From contig NZ_CP036516.1 in the NCBI RefSeq assembly GCF_004323635.1, positions 88,259 through 152,258 on the forward strand: DNA of 64,000 bases. The letters run 5' to 3'. This stretch comes from Lichenihabitans psoromatis. Lineage in GTDB: Bacteria; Pseudomonadota; Alphaproteobacteria; Rhizobiales; Beijerinckiaceae. Positions 18,142 through 25,792 of this stretch are shown here, in pieces. The notes beneath the pieces were generated by a model, which did not search any database, had not been told where the DNA came from, and saw only the letters and a list, made by a program, of their open reading frames with translations. How positions within the stretch are numbered: position 1 is the stretch's first letter; each line of letters opens with the position of its first letter. A program made the translations under genes and the position numbers.

Positions 18142-18487
18142 CGGTTCAGCTCCCGTCTTGCGGCGGGGGCCATCCCCGCTCGACAGGCGCCCGAAGCGTC
18201 TGGGGCGTGGCCATGATCACGTCGAGGCGCAGCCGAAGAGGCCGCATGCTGGCATAGCGGACCCCTTGCGGGTTGATCGTCAGTCCGCGGCCCAGACCAA
18301 GGAGATGCGCCAACCAGAGCGAGATGGATCACGACGTTGCGAGTGTCCGAAGGACGAAGCCTTTCATCCCTCCGACCACGCAAAACCTTCGAGCTTCTCG
18401 CAATGCATCAGCACTGTGAATCCGAGCTGCCTGATTGATTCAGTCTTTGCGTTGGACGTCGACGCTGCGCGGGTGGACCATCATCGA
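18142..18487. other. No gene seen
   Basis: Open frames here lack ribosome binding sites and recognisable motifs. The last part overlaps the promoter region of the WGR gene. Confidence 0.35.
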
Positions 18488-18757
18488 ATGCCCGCAGCAC
18501 CACCGGCGTCGACCGCGTCCGTCCAGCTCCTCGTCCTCGACCGCATCGACGATGCCAGCAACATGGCGCGCTGCTACGTGCTGTCGGTCGAGCAGACGAT
18601 GTTCGGCGACACCGCGCTCGTCCGCGAGTGGGGCCGCATCGGGGTGAGCTGCCGTCGCAGCCTCGACCTTTACGAGCATGATGCCACCGCGAAGGTTGCG
18701 CTCAGCGCCTGGCTCAAGCGCAAGGCCCGGCGGGGCTACGTCGTACGTCCGGACTAG
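18488..18757 (+). CDS. WGR-domain protein
   Basis: 89 aa, almost entirely one WGR domain: ARCYVLSVEQTMFGDTALV, then REWGRIG carrying the Trp-Gly-Arg signature, and a C-terminal helix. WGR domains occur in PARPs and bind nucleic acid ends; stand-alone versions on plasmids are uncharacterised. The start at 18488 is one of several possible, as the frame is open upstream. Confidence 0.75.
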   Translation: MPAAPPASTASVQLLVLDRIDDASNMARCYVLSVEQTMFGDTALVREWGRIGVSCRRSLDLYEHDATAKVALSAWLKRKARRGYVVRPD

Positions 18758-18910
18758 CAGGCCACCCAGCCGGTTCGTTGTATTCTCCCCCAACGCGGCC
18801 CGTCAGACCGACCATCGATTGTCACAACTGGGAGTGGGCATTTCTACCCATACCGTGGCCCGCCCCTCTGTGGCTTTTTCCTCCTCAGGCAACACGTCGA
18901 GGAGGTTTCG

Positions 18911-19537
18911 ATGCTCAAAGTCATACACGGGTCCGAGGTCAGCGCACATCAGGAGCTGATGGATCGGGTCTTCCGGTTCCGGCACGGTGTCTTCGTGGAC
19001 GAGAAGGGCTGGGAGGATCTCCGCCAACCTGATGCGCGGGAGCGCGACCAGTTCGACGATGCGCATGCGATCCATCAGGTCTGCCTGCGCGACGAAGAGA
19101 TCGTCGGCTATCAGCGGCTCCTACCGACGACGCGGCGACACCTCTTGACCGACGTGCTGGGAGACCTCTGCCGGACCAAGCCACCCCGAGGGCCGCGGGT
19201 CTTCGAATGGACCCGCTTCTGCGTGGCGCCAAGCCACCGCGAGGTCCGGCCACGGGCGAACGGCGCGTTCCTGGAACTGGCGCAGGGCGTCGTCGAAGGG
19301 GGAATGGCCAACCGCGTCGACACCGTCACGGTAGCCATCGATTGGCGATTGATGGTTATCGCGATGCAGCTCCGCTTCTTCGTTCGACCTCTCGGTTTCC
19401 CGAAGAAGATCGGCCGCGACGAAGTCGTCGCCCTTCGCATGTCGTTCACGGGCGAGACCCTCACGACCATCCGCCAGGCACGCGGCTGCGACGGACCGGT
19501 GTTGGAGCGCCCTGAGCGGCAGAGCTCGGCCGCCTGA
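18911..19537 (+). CDS. Acyl-homoserine-lactone synthase (LuxI/TraI family)
   Basis: 208 aa. Shows the LuxI invariants: two arginines in FRFRHGVFV, Trp 35, the acidic ERDQFDD, GYQRLLPT with its arginine, and EWTRFCV near residue 100. It would make an N-acyl-homoserine lactone from S-adenosylmethionine and an acyl carrier. GGAGG ribosome binding site 5 nt upstream. In rhizobial plasmids such genes control conjugation by quorum sensing. No LuxR-type regulator was found in the window. Confidence 0.9.
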   Translation: MLKVIHGSEVSAHQELMDRVFRFRHGVFVDEKGWEDLRQPDARERDQFDDAHAIHQVCLRDEEIVGYQRLLPTTRRHLLTDVLGDLCRTKPPRGPRVFEWTRFCVAPSHREVRPRANGAFLELAQGVVEGGMANRVDTVTVAIDWRLMVIAMQLRFFVRPLGFPKKIGRDEVVALRMSFTGETLTTIRQARGCDGPVLERPERQSSAA

Positions 19538-19563
19538 GCACCCTGACAACCGGAGTTGGACCT

Positions 19564-19809
19564 TTGATCCGTATGAAAGACGCGAAGCTTGTCGCGCAGG
19601 AAGTGCACGCGCGCTACGAGCCGATCCGCGCCGTGGTGTTGATCAGCCGTTCGTTGCAAAAGGCTCTGTTCGCCGGCCGGTCGGACGATGTCGTCTTCTG
19701 GGCCCTCGTCTACGCATATTATCGAGGCGGCGAGCTCTGCGAGGCGACGCAGGAGCAGCTGGCCGCCTTCCGCCTGCTTATCCTGCCGGACACGGGTAAC
19801 GGCGCATAG
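19564..19809 (+). CDS. Hypothetical protein after the AHL synthase, 81 aa
   Basis: Starts at TTG 19564 or ATG 19573 (MKDAKLVAQEVHARYE) 26 nt or more after the luxI-type stop, so probably co-transcribed. Mostly helical, one mildly hydrophobic stretch (DDVVFWALVYAYY). It does not resemble the antiactivator TraM. A regulator of the synthase or its product is possible from position only. Confidence 0.55.
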   Translation: MIRMKDAKLVAQEVHARYEPIRAVVLISRSLQKALFAGRSDDVVFWALVYAYYRGGELCEATQEQLAAFRLLILPDTGNGA

Positions 19810-20150
19810 CGCCAGATGCCATTTGCACCGTGTGCCCTCGGCAGAGGATGGGGTTCGACACGATGGGCTTTCCTCGAACCCGTCGGGTCGGGGCGGCCGA
19901 GACCGCCCGACCCAACTCGCTTCAAGCGGCGAAGCGGTGGGACGATACGGTTGCCGATCGGTGTGGATCGGCGCGTATCTGCCATGTGGTTGCGGGACTG
20001 TCGTGCACAAACGCACCATGCCATATCCATGGTGCATCGCACGCGAAGCATGCCCTTCTTGGGCGTTTCCTCCCTTAGACTTGGACCGCCCGCGAAAAGT
20101 GAGGCGGCCTTTTCTTTTGCGGCGGAGAGAGGCTCGCCTCCGGTCCCTAG
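19810..20150. other. Convergent intergenic region, possible terminator
   Basis: No gene. Two GC-rich hairpins on the plus strand at about 20052-20064 and 20083-20110, the latter followed by CCTTTTCTTTT. They could end transcription of the luxI-type operon before the oppositely oriented exported-protein operon. Confidence 0.35.
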
Positions 20151-20882
20151 TCAGACCTCGGACGACGACACGATGATCGAAGCCGACGCCGCACTCGGCG
20201 GATTGGCCGCGACACCGGTCGTGGTGGGATAGTCTCCCGGTCCCGCCGGGCCGCACGTCCCCTGGCCGTTCTGGCAGTTGGGATCGGCCAGGCTTCGGGC
20301 ATTCTTGGCCATGCCGCAGATCGTCGTGCCGTTGATGTCGGAGAAGCCCGAGCATTTGCCGGAAGCCACCATCTTCTGGCAGTTGCCGGTGCCGAGCTGA
20401 ATGCAGGCCGCGATGAGGCTCGCGTCGACGGGCTGCCCGTCGAACGTCGACATCGAGGCGAGCTGGCGCACCGCGGACGAATTGTACCCGTCGTTGGTGA
20501 GATTCGCCCAGGCGTCGGTCTGCTGCTGCAGCGACTCGCAACCGTAGCCCGCCCGGTCCGTCCCGGCATATTTCTGGATGTTGGCGTTGTTCAGCTGAAA
20601 AATGCCGGTGCAGCAGCTGCCGTTGTAGACGCCCTTGTTGCCGCCCGACTCGAAGCGGCCAAGGCCGCCGAGGGAACACGACGTTGCTTTGAGATCGTCG
20701 CGTAGCGAGGAGTTCTGGACTGCATCGGTGATCTCTTGGGCCGAATAATTGGTCCGCTCGCAATATTGCGCACCCGCCGCGGTCACCGGGACGGTGCCGA
20801 TCGGCAGAAAAGCGGACGACAGCAGGATGAGGGCGGCCGCGACGAAGCCACGGCGCCCGGCAGCGGGCCGGAGAGCGGTCAC
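20151..20882 (-). CDS. Exported Cys-rich lysozyme/transglycosylase-like protein
   Basis: 243 aa. N-terminal signal peptide (about 35 residues). The middle has a lysozyme-fold pattern, FESGG then GIFQLNNANIQKY, where a catalytic glutamate is followed by the Gly-Ile-Phe-Gln-Leu strand. At least eight cysteines suggest disulphides in the periplasm. Last gene of a seven-gene minus-strand operon divergent from the T4SS; start overlaps the preceding stop by 4 nt. It may cut peptidoglycan to make room for the apparatus, alongside VirB1. Confidence 0.6.
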   Translation of the reverse strand: MTALRPAAGRRGFVAAALILLSSAFLPIGTVPVTAAGAQYCERTNYSAQEITDAVQNSSLRDDLKATSCSLGGLGRFESGGNKGVYNGSCCTGIFQLNNANIQKYAGTDRAGYGCESLQQQTDAWANLTNDGYNSSAVRQLASMSTFDGQPVDASLIAACIQLGTGNCQKMVASGKCSGFSDINGTTICGMAKNARSLADPNCQNGQGTCGPAGPGDYPTTTGVAANPPSAASASIIVSSSEV

Positions 20883-21442
20883 TTGATCGACACCGTCCGG
20901 TTGCAGGACGGGACGATCTTCCCGCCCACCGTTGTTCTAAGCTGCACGGTGCCGGATGCCGGATCGAAGCGCGCAAAGGTGTCGTCGCTGCGGTTCTTCG
21001 CCGGGAGGTCGGGATCGGCATGGTCGGCGTAACAGCCGGTTACGGTTTTGATCGACAGGAGCTTGGCACCGTCGAAAGTCGCGATCCGCACCGGGCAGGT
21101 GGAGGGCTCGATCCCGGCGTTCTTGTCGTTGGCGCCGCTGTCGCATTGGCGCGACAAGGCGATGCTGACCATCACGGTGCGGCCGCCGTCGTTGTAGGTG
21201 GCCGAGAGCGCCGTCACGAGGGCGTTCTTGCCGTCCAAAGGTCGCTTGAGCTCCGTCGTGACATAGGCGTTCGCCTCCCGGATCACGTCCGGCCAGACCA
21301 GCGTCTGCAGCGGATCGGTCGTCGAGGGCGTCCGGAAATCGTGGAAGGCCATCGGTTGCCAAGCGCCCGGAGAGGACTGTGCAGCGGAAATCCCGACGAC
21401 GGCGAGTGGGGCGAGGGCAAAGGTCAGGAAACGAAGTCGCAT
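20879..21442 (-). CDS. Exported conserved protein, paralogue 1
   Basis: 187 aa, signal peptide ending near AAQS. Shares AW.PM...D......W.D.I...NAYV-type sequence, a central GCY and a late Cys with the product of 21488-22177, so the two are paralogues. Four or more cysteines. No known domain recognised. Its ATG overlap with the downstream gene points to translational coupling. Confidence 0.65.
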   Translation of the reverse strand: MRLRFLTFALAPLAVVGISAAQSSPGAWQPMAFHDFRTPSTTDPLQTLVWPDVIREANAYVTTELKRPLDGKNALVTALSATYNDGGRTVMVSIALSRQCDSGANDKNAGIEPSTCPVRIATFDGAKLLSIKTVTGCYADHADPDLPAKNRSDDTFARFDPASGTVQLRTTVGGKIVPSCNRTVSIK

Positions 21443-21487
21443 GCGAGGTCCTGGTGGTGTCGTGCGGTCTGGAGGCTGCGTCGCCGA

Positions 21488-22177
21488 TCATGACGGGGGC
21501 AGGGGGATGGCCTGGGAGCAGCCCTCGACAGGGCGGTGGTCGACGACGAAGCCGGTGCGGATGGTCCGCGTCGTGGGCTCGTACGACGCGTAGGCTGCGG
21601 CGATGTCGGCGTCCGGCGTCTCGCCCAGCGCCGCGGCCGATCGTTCGAGATAGCAGCCCCGGCCGCCATCGAGGGTATGGACGACGACACCTTCGTAGAC
21701 GGCCAGCCGCATGGGGCACATCCTGATCGTTGCGTGGACGGATGCCCGCACCTCTTTCAGGGTGCACGCGGTCGCCGTGTCGAGGACACTGAGGACGATG
21801 GACTTCCGGGGGCTCCAGATCACGAAATGCGCTTCCGTCACCGGCGCATTGCCGTCAGCGAAACGCCGGTCACCGCGATCCACATAGGCGCGATTGTTTT
21901 GGTCGATCGCATCCTTCCAGATGTCGGCATAGGTGCCCGTGGCGGCTGTCGGCCATTGCAGATCGGCGTAGGACATCGGCCGCCATGCGGTCGGATCCGG
22001 CGTGGGTGTCTGCGCAATACCGCTGCCGCACGTCGCGGCGAAGAGGGCGGTTCCGACCGCGAGTCGGACGCCGCAACGCTCAACCGTGGCCGCGACGGAA
22101 CTCCTCGCGTTCCGACTAACATCCATTCTGATGTACGCGCAAAACCGGCTTCGCCGAATTCGCCGGGCGCTATTCAT
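21488..22177 (-). CDS. Exported conserved protein, paralogue 2
   Basis: 229 aa from ATG 22177, which sits within the stop region of the lipoprotein gene. A start at MDVSRNARSS (22123) would give a more normal signal peptide. After the cleavage region it aligns with paralogue 1: AWRPMSYADLQWP, the W.DAI...NRAYV helix, and a GCYLERS motif. Function unknown; expected in the periplasm. Confidence 0.6.
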   Translation of the reverse strand: MNSARRIRRSRFCAYIRMDVSRNARSSVAATVERCGVRLAVGTALFAATCGSGIAQTPTPDPTAWRPMSYADLQWPTAATGTYADIWKDAIDQNNRAYVDRGDRRFADGNAPVTEAHFVIWSPRKSIVLSVLDTATACTLKEVRASVHATIRMCPMRLAVYEGVVVHTLDGGRGCYLERSAAALGETPDADIAAAYASYEPTTRTIRTGFVVDHRPVEGCSQAIPLPPS

Positions 22178-22715
22178 AACGGTCCCGCCCCGGCACCCAG
22201 CTCCAGGGATCCTTGGGCGAGCCCTCCCGGCCACGCCACGGCACGGCGGTCCGCGGCGGATCGACGGGCTGCATCTGCCAGATCGCGCCGTCGTAGGCGA
22301 AGTTGATCGTCTGGCGATCGAGACGCCGGCCGGCCGGATCAAGGAGGTCCGTCGCGCAATGGACGACCGGACCACGGAACCGGACGATGCGGGCCGTCCG
22401 TTGATTCAGCGCCCCCGGCTTGCATCCGAAGAGCCATACGGATGAGGGCCCGGCGCGCACCGCAACGGTGTCGACGAGGCGCCGCCGGAAGGCGTCATTC
22501 GCCTGATCCTGCGTGGGGTAGGAGACGCGCTCCGTCAAGATCGGCGCGAAGGTCGACCCGTCCGGCGTGTATTCCAGTCGCCCCGGAATAACCCGCTGCG
22601 GGGCGTAGAGCGGCTCCTGGCTTGGAAGCGTGATGACCGCGACGGGTGTCGGGGGCGGAGGCGCACAGCCGCTTGCGGCCAGCAGAGCCGGAAGGAGCAG
22701 GACCGCGCGCTTCAA
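22170..22715 (-). CDS. Exported lipoprotein of the T4SS-linked operon
   Basis: 181 aa. Signal peptide with lipobox LAASGC, so lipid-anchored, probably to the outer membrane. Followed by a proline-rich linker and an uncharacterised domain. Overlaps both neighbours by a few bases within the operon. May be an accessory structural or exclusion factor of the transfer apparatus. Confidence 0.7.
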   Translation of the reverse strand: MKRAVLLLPALLAASGCAPPPPTPVAVITLPSQEPLYAPQRVIPGRLEYTPDGSTFAPILTERVSYPTQDQANDAFRRRLVDTVAVRAGPSSVWLFGCKPGALNQRTARIVRFRGPVVHCATDLLDPAGRRLDRQTINFAYDGAIWQMQPVDPPRTAVPWRGREGSPKDPWSWVPGRDRYE

Positions 22716-23314
22716 TGGTCCGCCTCCGGGAGTTTGATGGCTGCAGCGTCATGAGCAATCCGCACGCGGTAGTCCCATGGCATTTCGAAACTGCTGGCCC
22801 AGAGGCCGCGATAAGCCTTGCGGGCTTCGCGCTCGGCCGAGGTGTAGGCGCGGATGGAAGGATCCTGCTCCGTCGGCGGCAGTGTGACGGCGATGCCGTC
22901 TCGGAGCATTGCGGCGATGAGGTCGGCATGGTCGGCGGAGGCGCACCGCGCCAGATGCTCGCCGGCCTCGTCGCGAAGCGTCGCGCAGGACAGCCATTTG
23001 CCGAGAGTCGCGGTGACCAGCCAGGCCGTCGCCATGGTGCCGCAAGGCCAGGGCTGACGGCCGAGGTGGGCGTCCTGGCCCGGCATGCAGGTTGCGATCC
23101 CGTAGAGACGATAGACGGCGCCGGTCTCGATCTCGCGGAGCCGCGTTCCGTCGAGGACCTCGACCCGGAGCGGCGTCGCTTGTGGGACGCTCCCTGGTTC
23201 GTAAAGGCCGCCGCGAACCGGCACGGTAGACGCTGCGGTCGCGGCCGTCCCGAGGCCAGCGATGCCGATCGAGGTCGCCAGCATCGTGATCGCCGAGCGC
23301 TCAGGCTTCCGCAT
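22712..23314 (-). CDS. Exported SNase-like protein with degenerate active site (1)
   Basis: 200 aa, signal peptide at residues 1-30. The domain follows staphylococcal nuclease: LRVEVLDGTRLRE, then YRLYGI, and a final helix with EREARKAYRGLW. The catalytic DAPE-type acids after RLYGI are replaced by ATCMPGQ, and the late arginine region is altered, so nuclease activity looks lost. Start 23314 overlaps the SSB 3' end. A second such protein is at 23669. Confidence 0.65.
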   Translation of the reverse strand: MRKPERSAITMLATSIGIAGLGTAATAASTVPVRGGLYEPGSVPQATPLRVEVLDGTRLREIETGAVYRLYGIATCMPGQDAHLGRQPWPCGTMATAWLVTATLGKWLSCATLRDEAGEHLARCASADHADLIAAMLRDGIAVTLPPTEQDPSIRAYTSAEREARKAYRGLWASSFEMPWDYRVRIAHDAAAIKLPEADH

Positions 23315-23639
23315 CGTCCCGCGCGCCGAGATCGAGCTTGTGGAATGCGTTGGCGATGATGTCGGTCGTATAGACCGTCTCACCGTCCTTCTTGTAGGAG
23401 CCGTCGGCGACACGGCATTCGGCGTAGATGCCATCGCCCTTGCGGACGTTCGCGAGCGCCCAGGCGGCGACCTTCTCGTTCAGCAAGGTCACCGTGACCC
23501 AGTCGGTCTCCTCCTGCCGCTTGCCCTCAGTGTCGGTCCGGAAGCGATCCGTCGCGACATTGACCTTGGCCGCCTTGCCGAAAGCCTTGGGCGCCTGGCC
23601 GACCCGGCCACGGAGGATGAACAGATTCGTGGTTCGCAT
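23301..23639 (-). CDS. ssb: Single-stranded DNA-binding protein (SSB/PriB-like OB fold)
   Basis: 112 aa, single OB-fold domain: NLFILRGRVGQAPK, ETDWVTVTLLNEKVA, GDGIYAECRVADGSY. It lacks the acidic C-terminal tail of chromosomal SSB. The only cytoplasmic product in an operon of exported proteins, consistent with handling ssDNA during conjugation. Confidence 0.8.
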   Translation of the reverse strand: MRTTNLFILRGRVGQAPKAFGKAAKVNVATDRFRTDTEGKRQEETDWVTVTLLNEKVAAWALANVRKGDGIYAECRVADGSYKKDGETVYTTDIIANAFHKLDLGARDDAEA

Positions 23640-23668
23640 GGATCTTCGGCTCGCGTTTCGATGAGAGG

Positions 23669-24298
23669 TCAGGGTGTCGGGGTGGATGGCGTCGCCGGCG
23701 ATGGGACGCCGGACCCGGCTGCGCGCTGCTTGCCAAGCGCCCGCAGGATGATCGCATTGGGGTCCGGCAGGTCGGCGAAGGCCCAGAGACCGGCATGGGT
23801 CCGCTGGGCGACGAGCTCGGCGACCAGGTAGGGCGGGTGGATCGGCTGACCGTCGGGGCCGAGGGCCGCGAAGGCAAAGCCGGTCGCGATCAGGGCGGTG
23901 CCAAGATCGATGCGAGATCCCGCTCCGGCGCCGGCGGTCGGCTGGGCGATGCAGAAGACAAGGACCGTGCTCGAGCGCGGTGTCTTGCCGGCGTCGATGC
24001 ATTGCGGATGCAGGTCGCGGATCAGGGCGACCAGCATGGCGAGGGAGGTCTCGCCACAATCTCGGACCTGCCCATGCGCGTTCGTGAAGGTCGTGCCGCG
24101 CAGGCAGGATTGAACGCCGTAGAGCCGATAGGTGAGGCCATGATCCGTCCAGCTGTCGCCGGTCTGATAGGCGGCAGAAGCGGCGACGGGCGCCCAAGCC
24201 GGCGCGGCGGACTGCCCAGCGGCGGGCCACGCGACCAGGAGAGAACCAATCAAGAGACCGGCCGCGAGCCGCCAGGTCTCAGGCCACCTCCGCGGCAT
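23669..24298 (-). CDS. Exported SNase-like protein with degenerate active site (2)
   Basis: 209 aa from ATG 24298; an in-frame ATG at 24397 is possible but would overlap the promoter/operator. Signal peptide at residues 1-25. Contains YRLYGVQSCLRG, parallel to YRLYGIATC of the other SNase-like protein, again without the catalytic aspartate/glutamate, and a terminal HAGLWAF motif. First gene of the operon. Confidence 0.6.
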   Translation of the reverse strand: MPRRWPETWRLAAGLLIGSLLVAWPAAGQSAAPAWAPVAASAAYQTGDSWTDHGLTYRLYGVQSCLRGTTFTNAHGQVRDCGETSLAMLVALIRDLHPQCIDAGKTPRSSTVLVFCIAQPTAGAGAGSRIDLGTALIATGFAFAALGPDGQPIHPPYLVAELVAQRTHAGLWAFADLPDPNAIILRALGKQRAAGSGVPSPATPSTPTP

Positions 24299-24382
24299 CT
24301 CGGTCTGTTGCGCTTCGGTCACGGTCTCGACTTGTCCTCGTCCAATTGCCCGGATGCTGGCTGAAACAGCATCGCAGGTCTG

Positions 24383-24422
24383 TTGCGAGATTAACAATGT
24401 CTGTTATAATGTCCATAACGGA
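24383..24422 (+). promoter_or_regulatory. T4SS promoter with palindromic operator over the -10
   Basis: TTGCGA (24383-24388), 16-nt spacer, TATAAT (24405-24410), then the GGAGG site of virB1. The -10 lies inside an inverted repeat TCTGTTAT-N7-ATAACGGA (24400-24422; one mismatch between arms). It is positioned between two divergent operons, so one repressor could control both. Confidence 0.65.
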
Positions 24423-24439
24423 TTTGATCGGGAGGACAT

Positions 24440-25174
24440 ATGAGGGTCTGTTTGGCGGTCGGGATTGCTTTGGCGGCAACACAGGTGGTCTGTGGCGGGG
24501 ATAGCGCGGCGCGTGCGGCATCGACCATCCTTGCCTCGGTCGATGCCGCCGGACATATCGTCCCCGCCCGGGCCGCGGCGACTGAAGCCGACACGCCTGC
24601 CAAGGCGCCGGGCAGACTATGCCGTGATGCCGTGTCGCTGCCCCCTGACACAGCCAAGACGCTCGTCGCCCGGATCGCCATAGAGGAAGGGTTCTTCCCC
24701 GACTTTGTGATCTCAGTCGCCAAGATCGAGAGCCACTTCAAGTCGACCGACCTGTCCGAAAAGGGCGCCTACGGTCTCATGCAACTGATGCCCGAGACGG
24801 CGCAGCGGTTCGGGGTCGACCTCTGCGATCCCGCCGGTAACATCCGGGGCGGCATCCGGCTCTTGCGCATGCTGCACGACCGCTACCGGAATCCCTTCTT
24901 TATCCTGGCCGCCTACAACGCCGGCGAAGAGGCGCTTCTCAAGAACCGAGGCGTCCCGCCGTTTCCCGAGACCGTCCGCTTCGTCGCCGACGTCATCAAC
25001 GATTTTTACGCCTGGCCGGCGACCGCGCCCTCAGCGCGAGCCCGTGACGTGACGGCGGCGGCCGCCGCTCCGGGCATCGTCGAGGTCGCGCCCGAAACCG
25101 GCGCCTCCACTTCATCCGCAAAGCCAAATGCCGCTCCGCCCTGGAGCGATGGCTTCGTCATGCATGTCGATTGA
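24440..25174 (+). CDS. virB1: VirB1-like lytic transglycosylase
   Basis: 244 aa. Signal peptide, then an SLT domain: catalytic glutamate in VAKIESHFK (about residue 98), GAYGLMQLMPETAQRFG, and FILAAYNAGE. It opens peptidoglycan for assembly of the secretion channel. GGAGG 4 nt upstream of the ATG. First gene of the virB operon. Confidence 0.92.
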   Translation: MRVCLAVGIALAATQVVCGGDSAARAASTILASVDAAGHIVPARAAATEADTPAKAPGRLCRDAVSLPPDTAKTLVARIAIEEGFFPDFVISVAKIESHFKSTDLSEKGAYGLMQLMPETAQRFGVDLCDPAGNIRGGIRLLRMLHDRYRNPFFILAAYNAGEEALLKNRGVPPFPETVRFVADVINDFYAWPATAPSARARDVTAAAAAPGIVEVAPETGASTSSAKPNAAPPWSDGFVMHVD

Positions 25175-25187
25175 AAGGTCGGATTTG

Positions 25188-25490
25188 ATGCCATTCTTGT
25201 TTCCCCGTCTGCTGGTCCCAGTCTGCGCCCTGCTGCTCGGCATCGACGCCGCCAGTGCCCAATCGAGCGGGTCGTTGCAGCCGGTCCAATCGACCCTCAC
25301 GACCCTGGTGTCGACCCTCACCGGATCCATCGCGACCGCGCTTGCCACCCTGGCCGTGATCGCCTGCGGGTTCTTCGCTTGGTCGGGCCGCCTGACCTGG
25401 GGCATCGCCGGCAGCGTCATCTTCGGCATCGTGCTGGTGTTCGGCTCTGCCCAGATCGTCCAGTTCTTCCAGTCGGCGGTCGGCCAGTGA
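25188..25490 (+). CDS. virB2: VirB2-like pilin
   Basis: 100 aa. Signal peptide ending at ASAQS, then two hydrophobic segments separated by a short polar loop (WSGRLTWG), the standard VirB2/TrbC propilin layout. Start chosen at ATG 25188 rather than upstream ATGs inside virB1. Major T-pilus subunit. Confidence 0.88.
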   Translation: MPFLFPRLLVPVCALLLGIDAASAQSSGSLQPVQSTLTTLVSTLTGSIATALATLAVIACGFFAWSGRLTWGIAGSVIFGIVLVFGSAQIVQFFQSAVGQ

Positions 25491-25783
25491 CGGAGCGCGA
25501 TCTCGAAGAGCCGCTGATCACTCCGCTGGTGAAAGCGCTCACGCGGGCGCCGACCCTGATGGGCGTCCCGTACGTGTATTTCATGTTCAACGGCGTGGCG
25601 TCGTCGGTCTGCTTCCTGCTGTCTCACAACCTGTTTCTGCTGCTGGTCGCGATCCCACTGCACCTGTTCGGCTATGTGATGACGCTGCGCGACGACCGCA
25701 TCTTCGAAATCCTATTCGTCAGGACCACCCGCTGCCCGCCCCGCACGCGCGGCGTCTGGGCCGCCGACAGTTACTGCGCCTGA
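25487..25783 (+). CDS. virB3: VirB3-like inner-membrane protein
   Basis: 98 aa, GTG start overlapping the virB2 stop. ITPLVKALTRAPTLMGVP followed by two closely spaced transmembrane segments and DDRIFEILFVR, all typical of VirB3. It anchors the VirB4 ATPase at the membrane. Confidence 0.9.
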   Translation: MTERDLEEPLITPLVKALTRAPTLMGVPYVYFMFNGVASSVCFLLSHNLFLLLVAIPLHLFGYVMTLRDDRIFEILFVRTTRCPPRTRGVWAADSYCA

Positions 25784-25792
25784 GGTTTCGGC

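Noticed and set aside
19564-19809. TraM-type quorum-sensing antiactivator
   Set aside because: Length is similar but no sequence resemblance to the TraM I recall; left as hypothetical.
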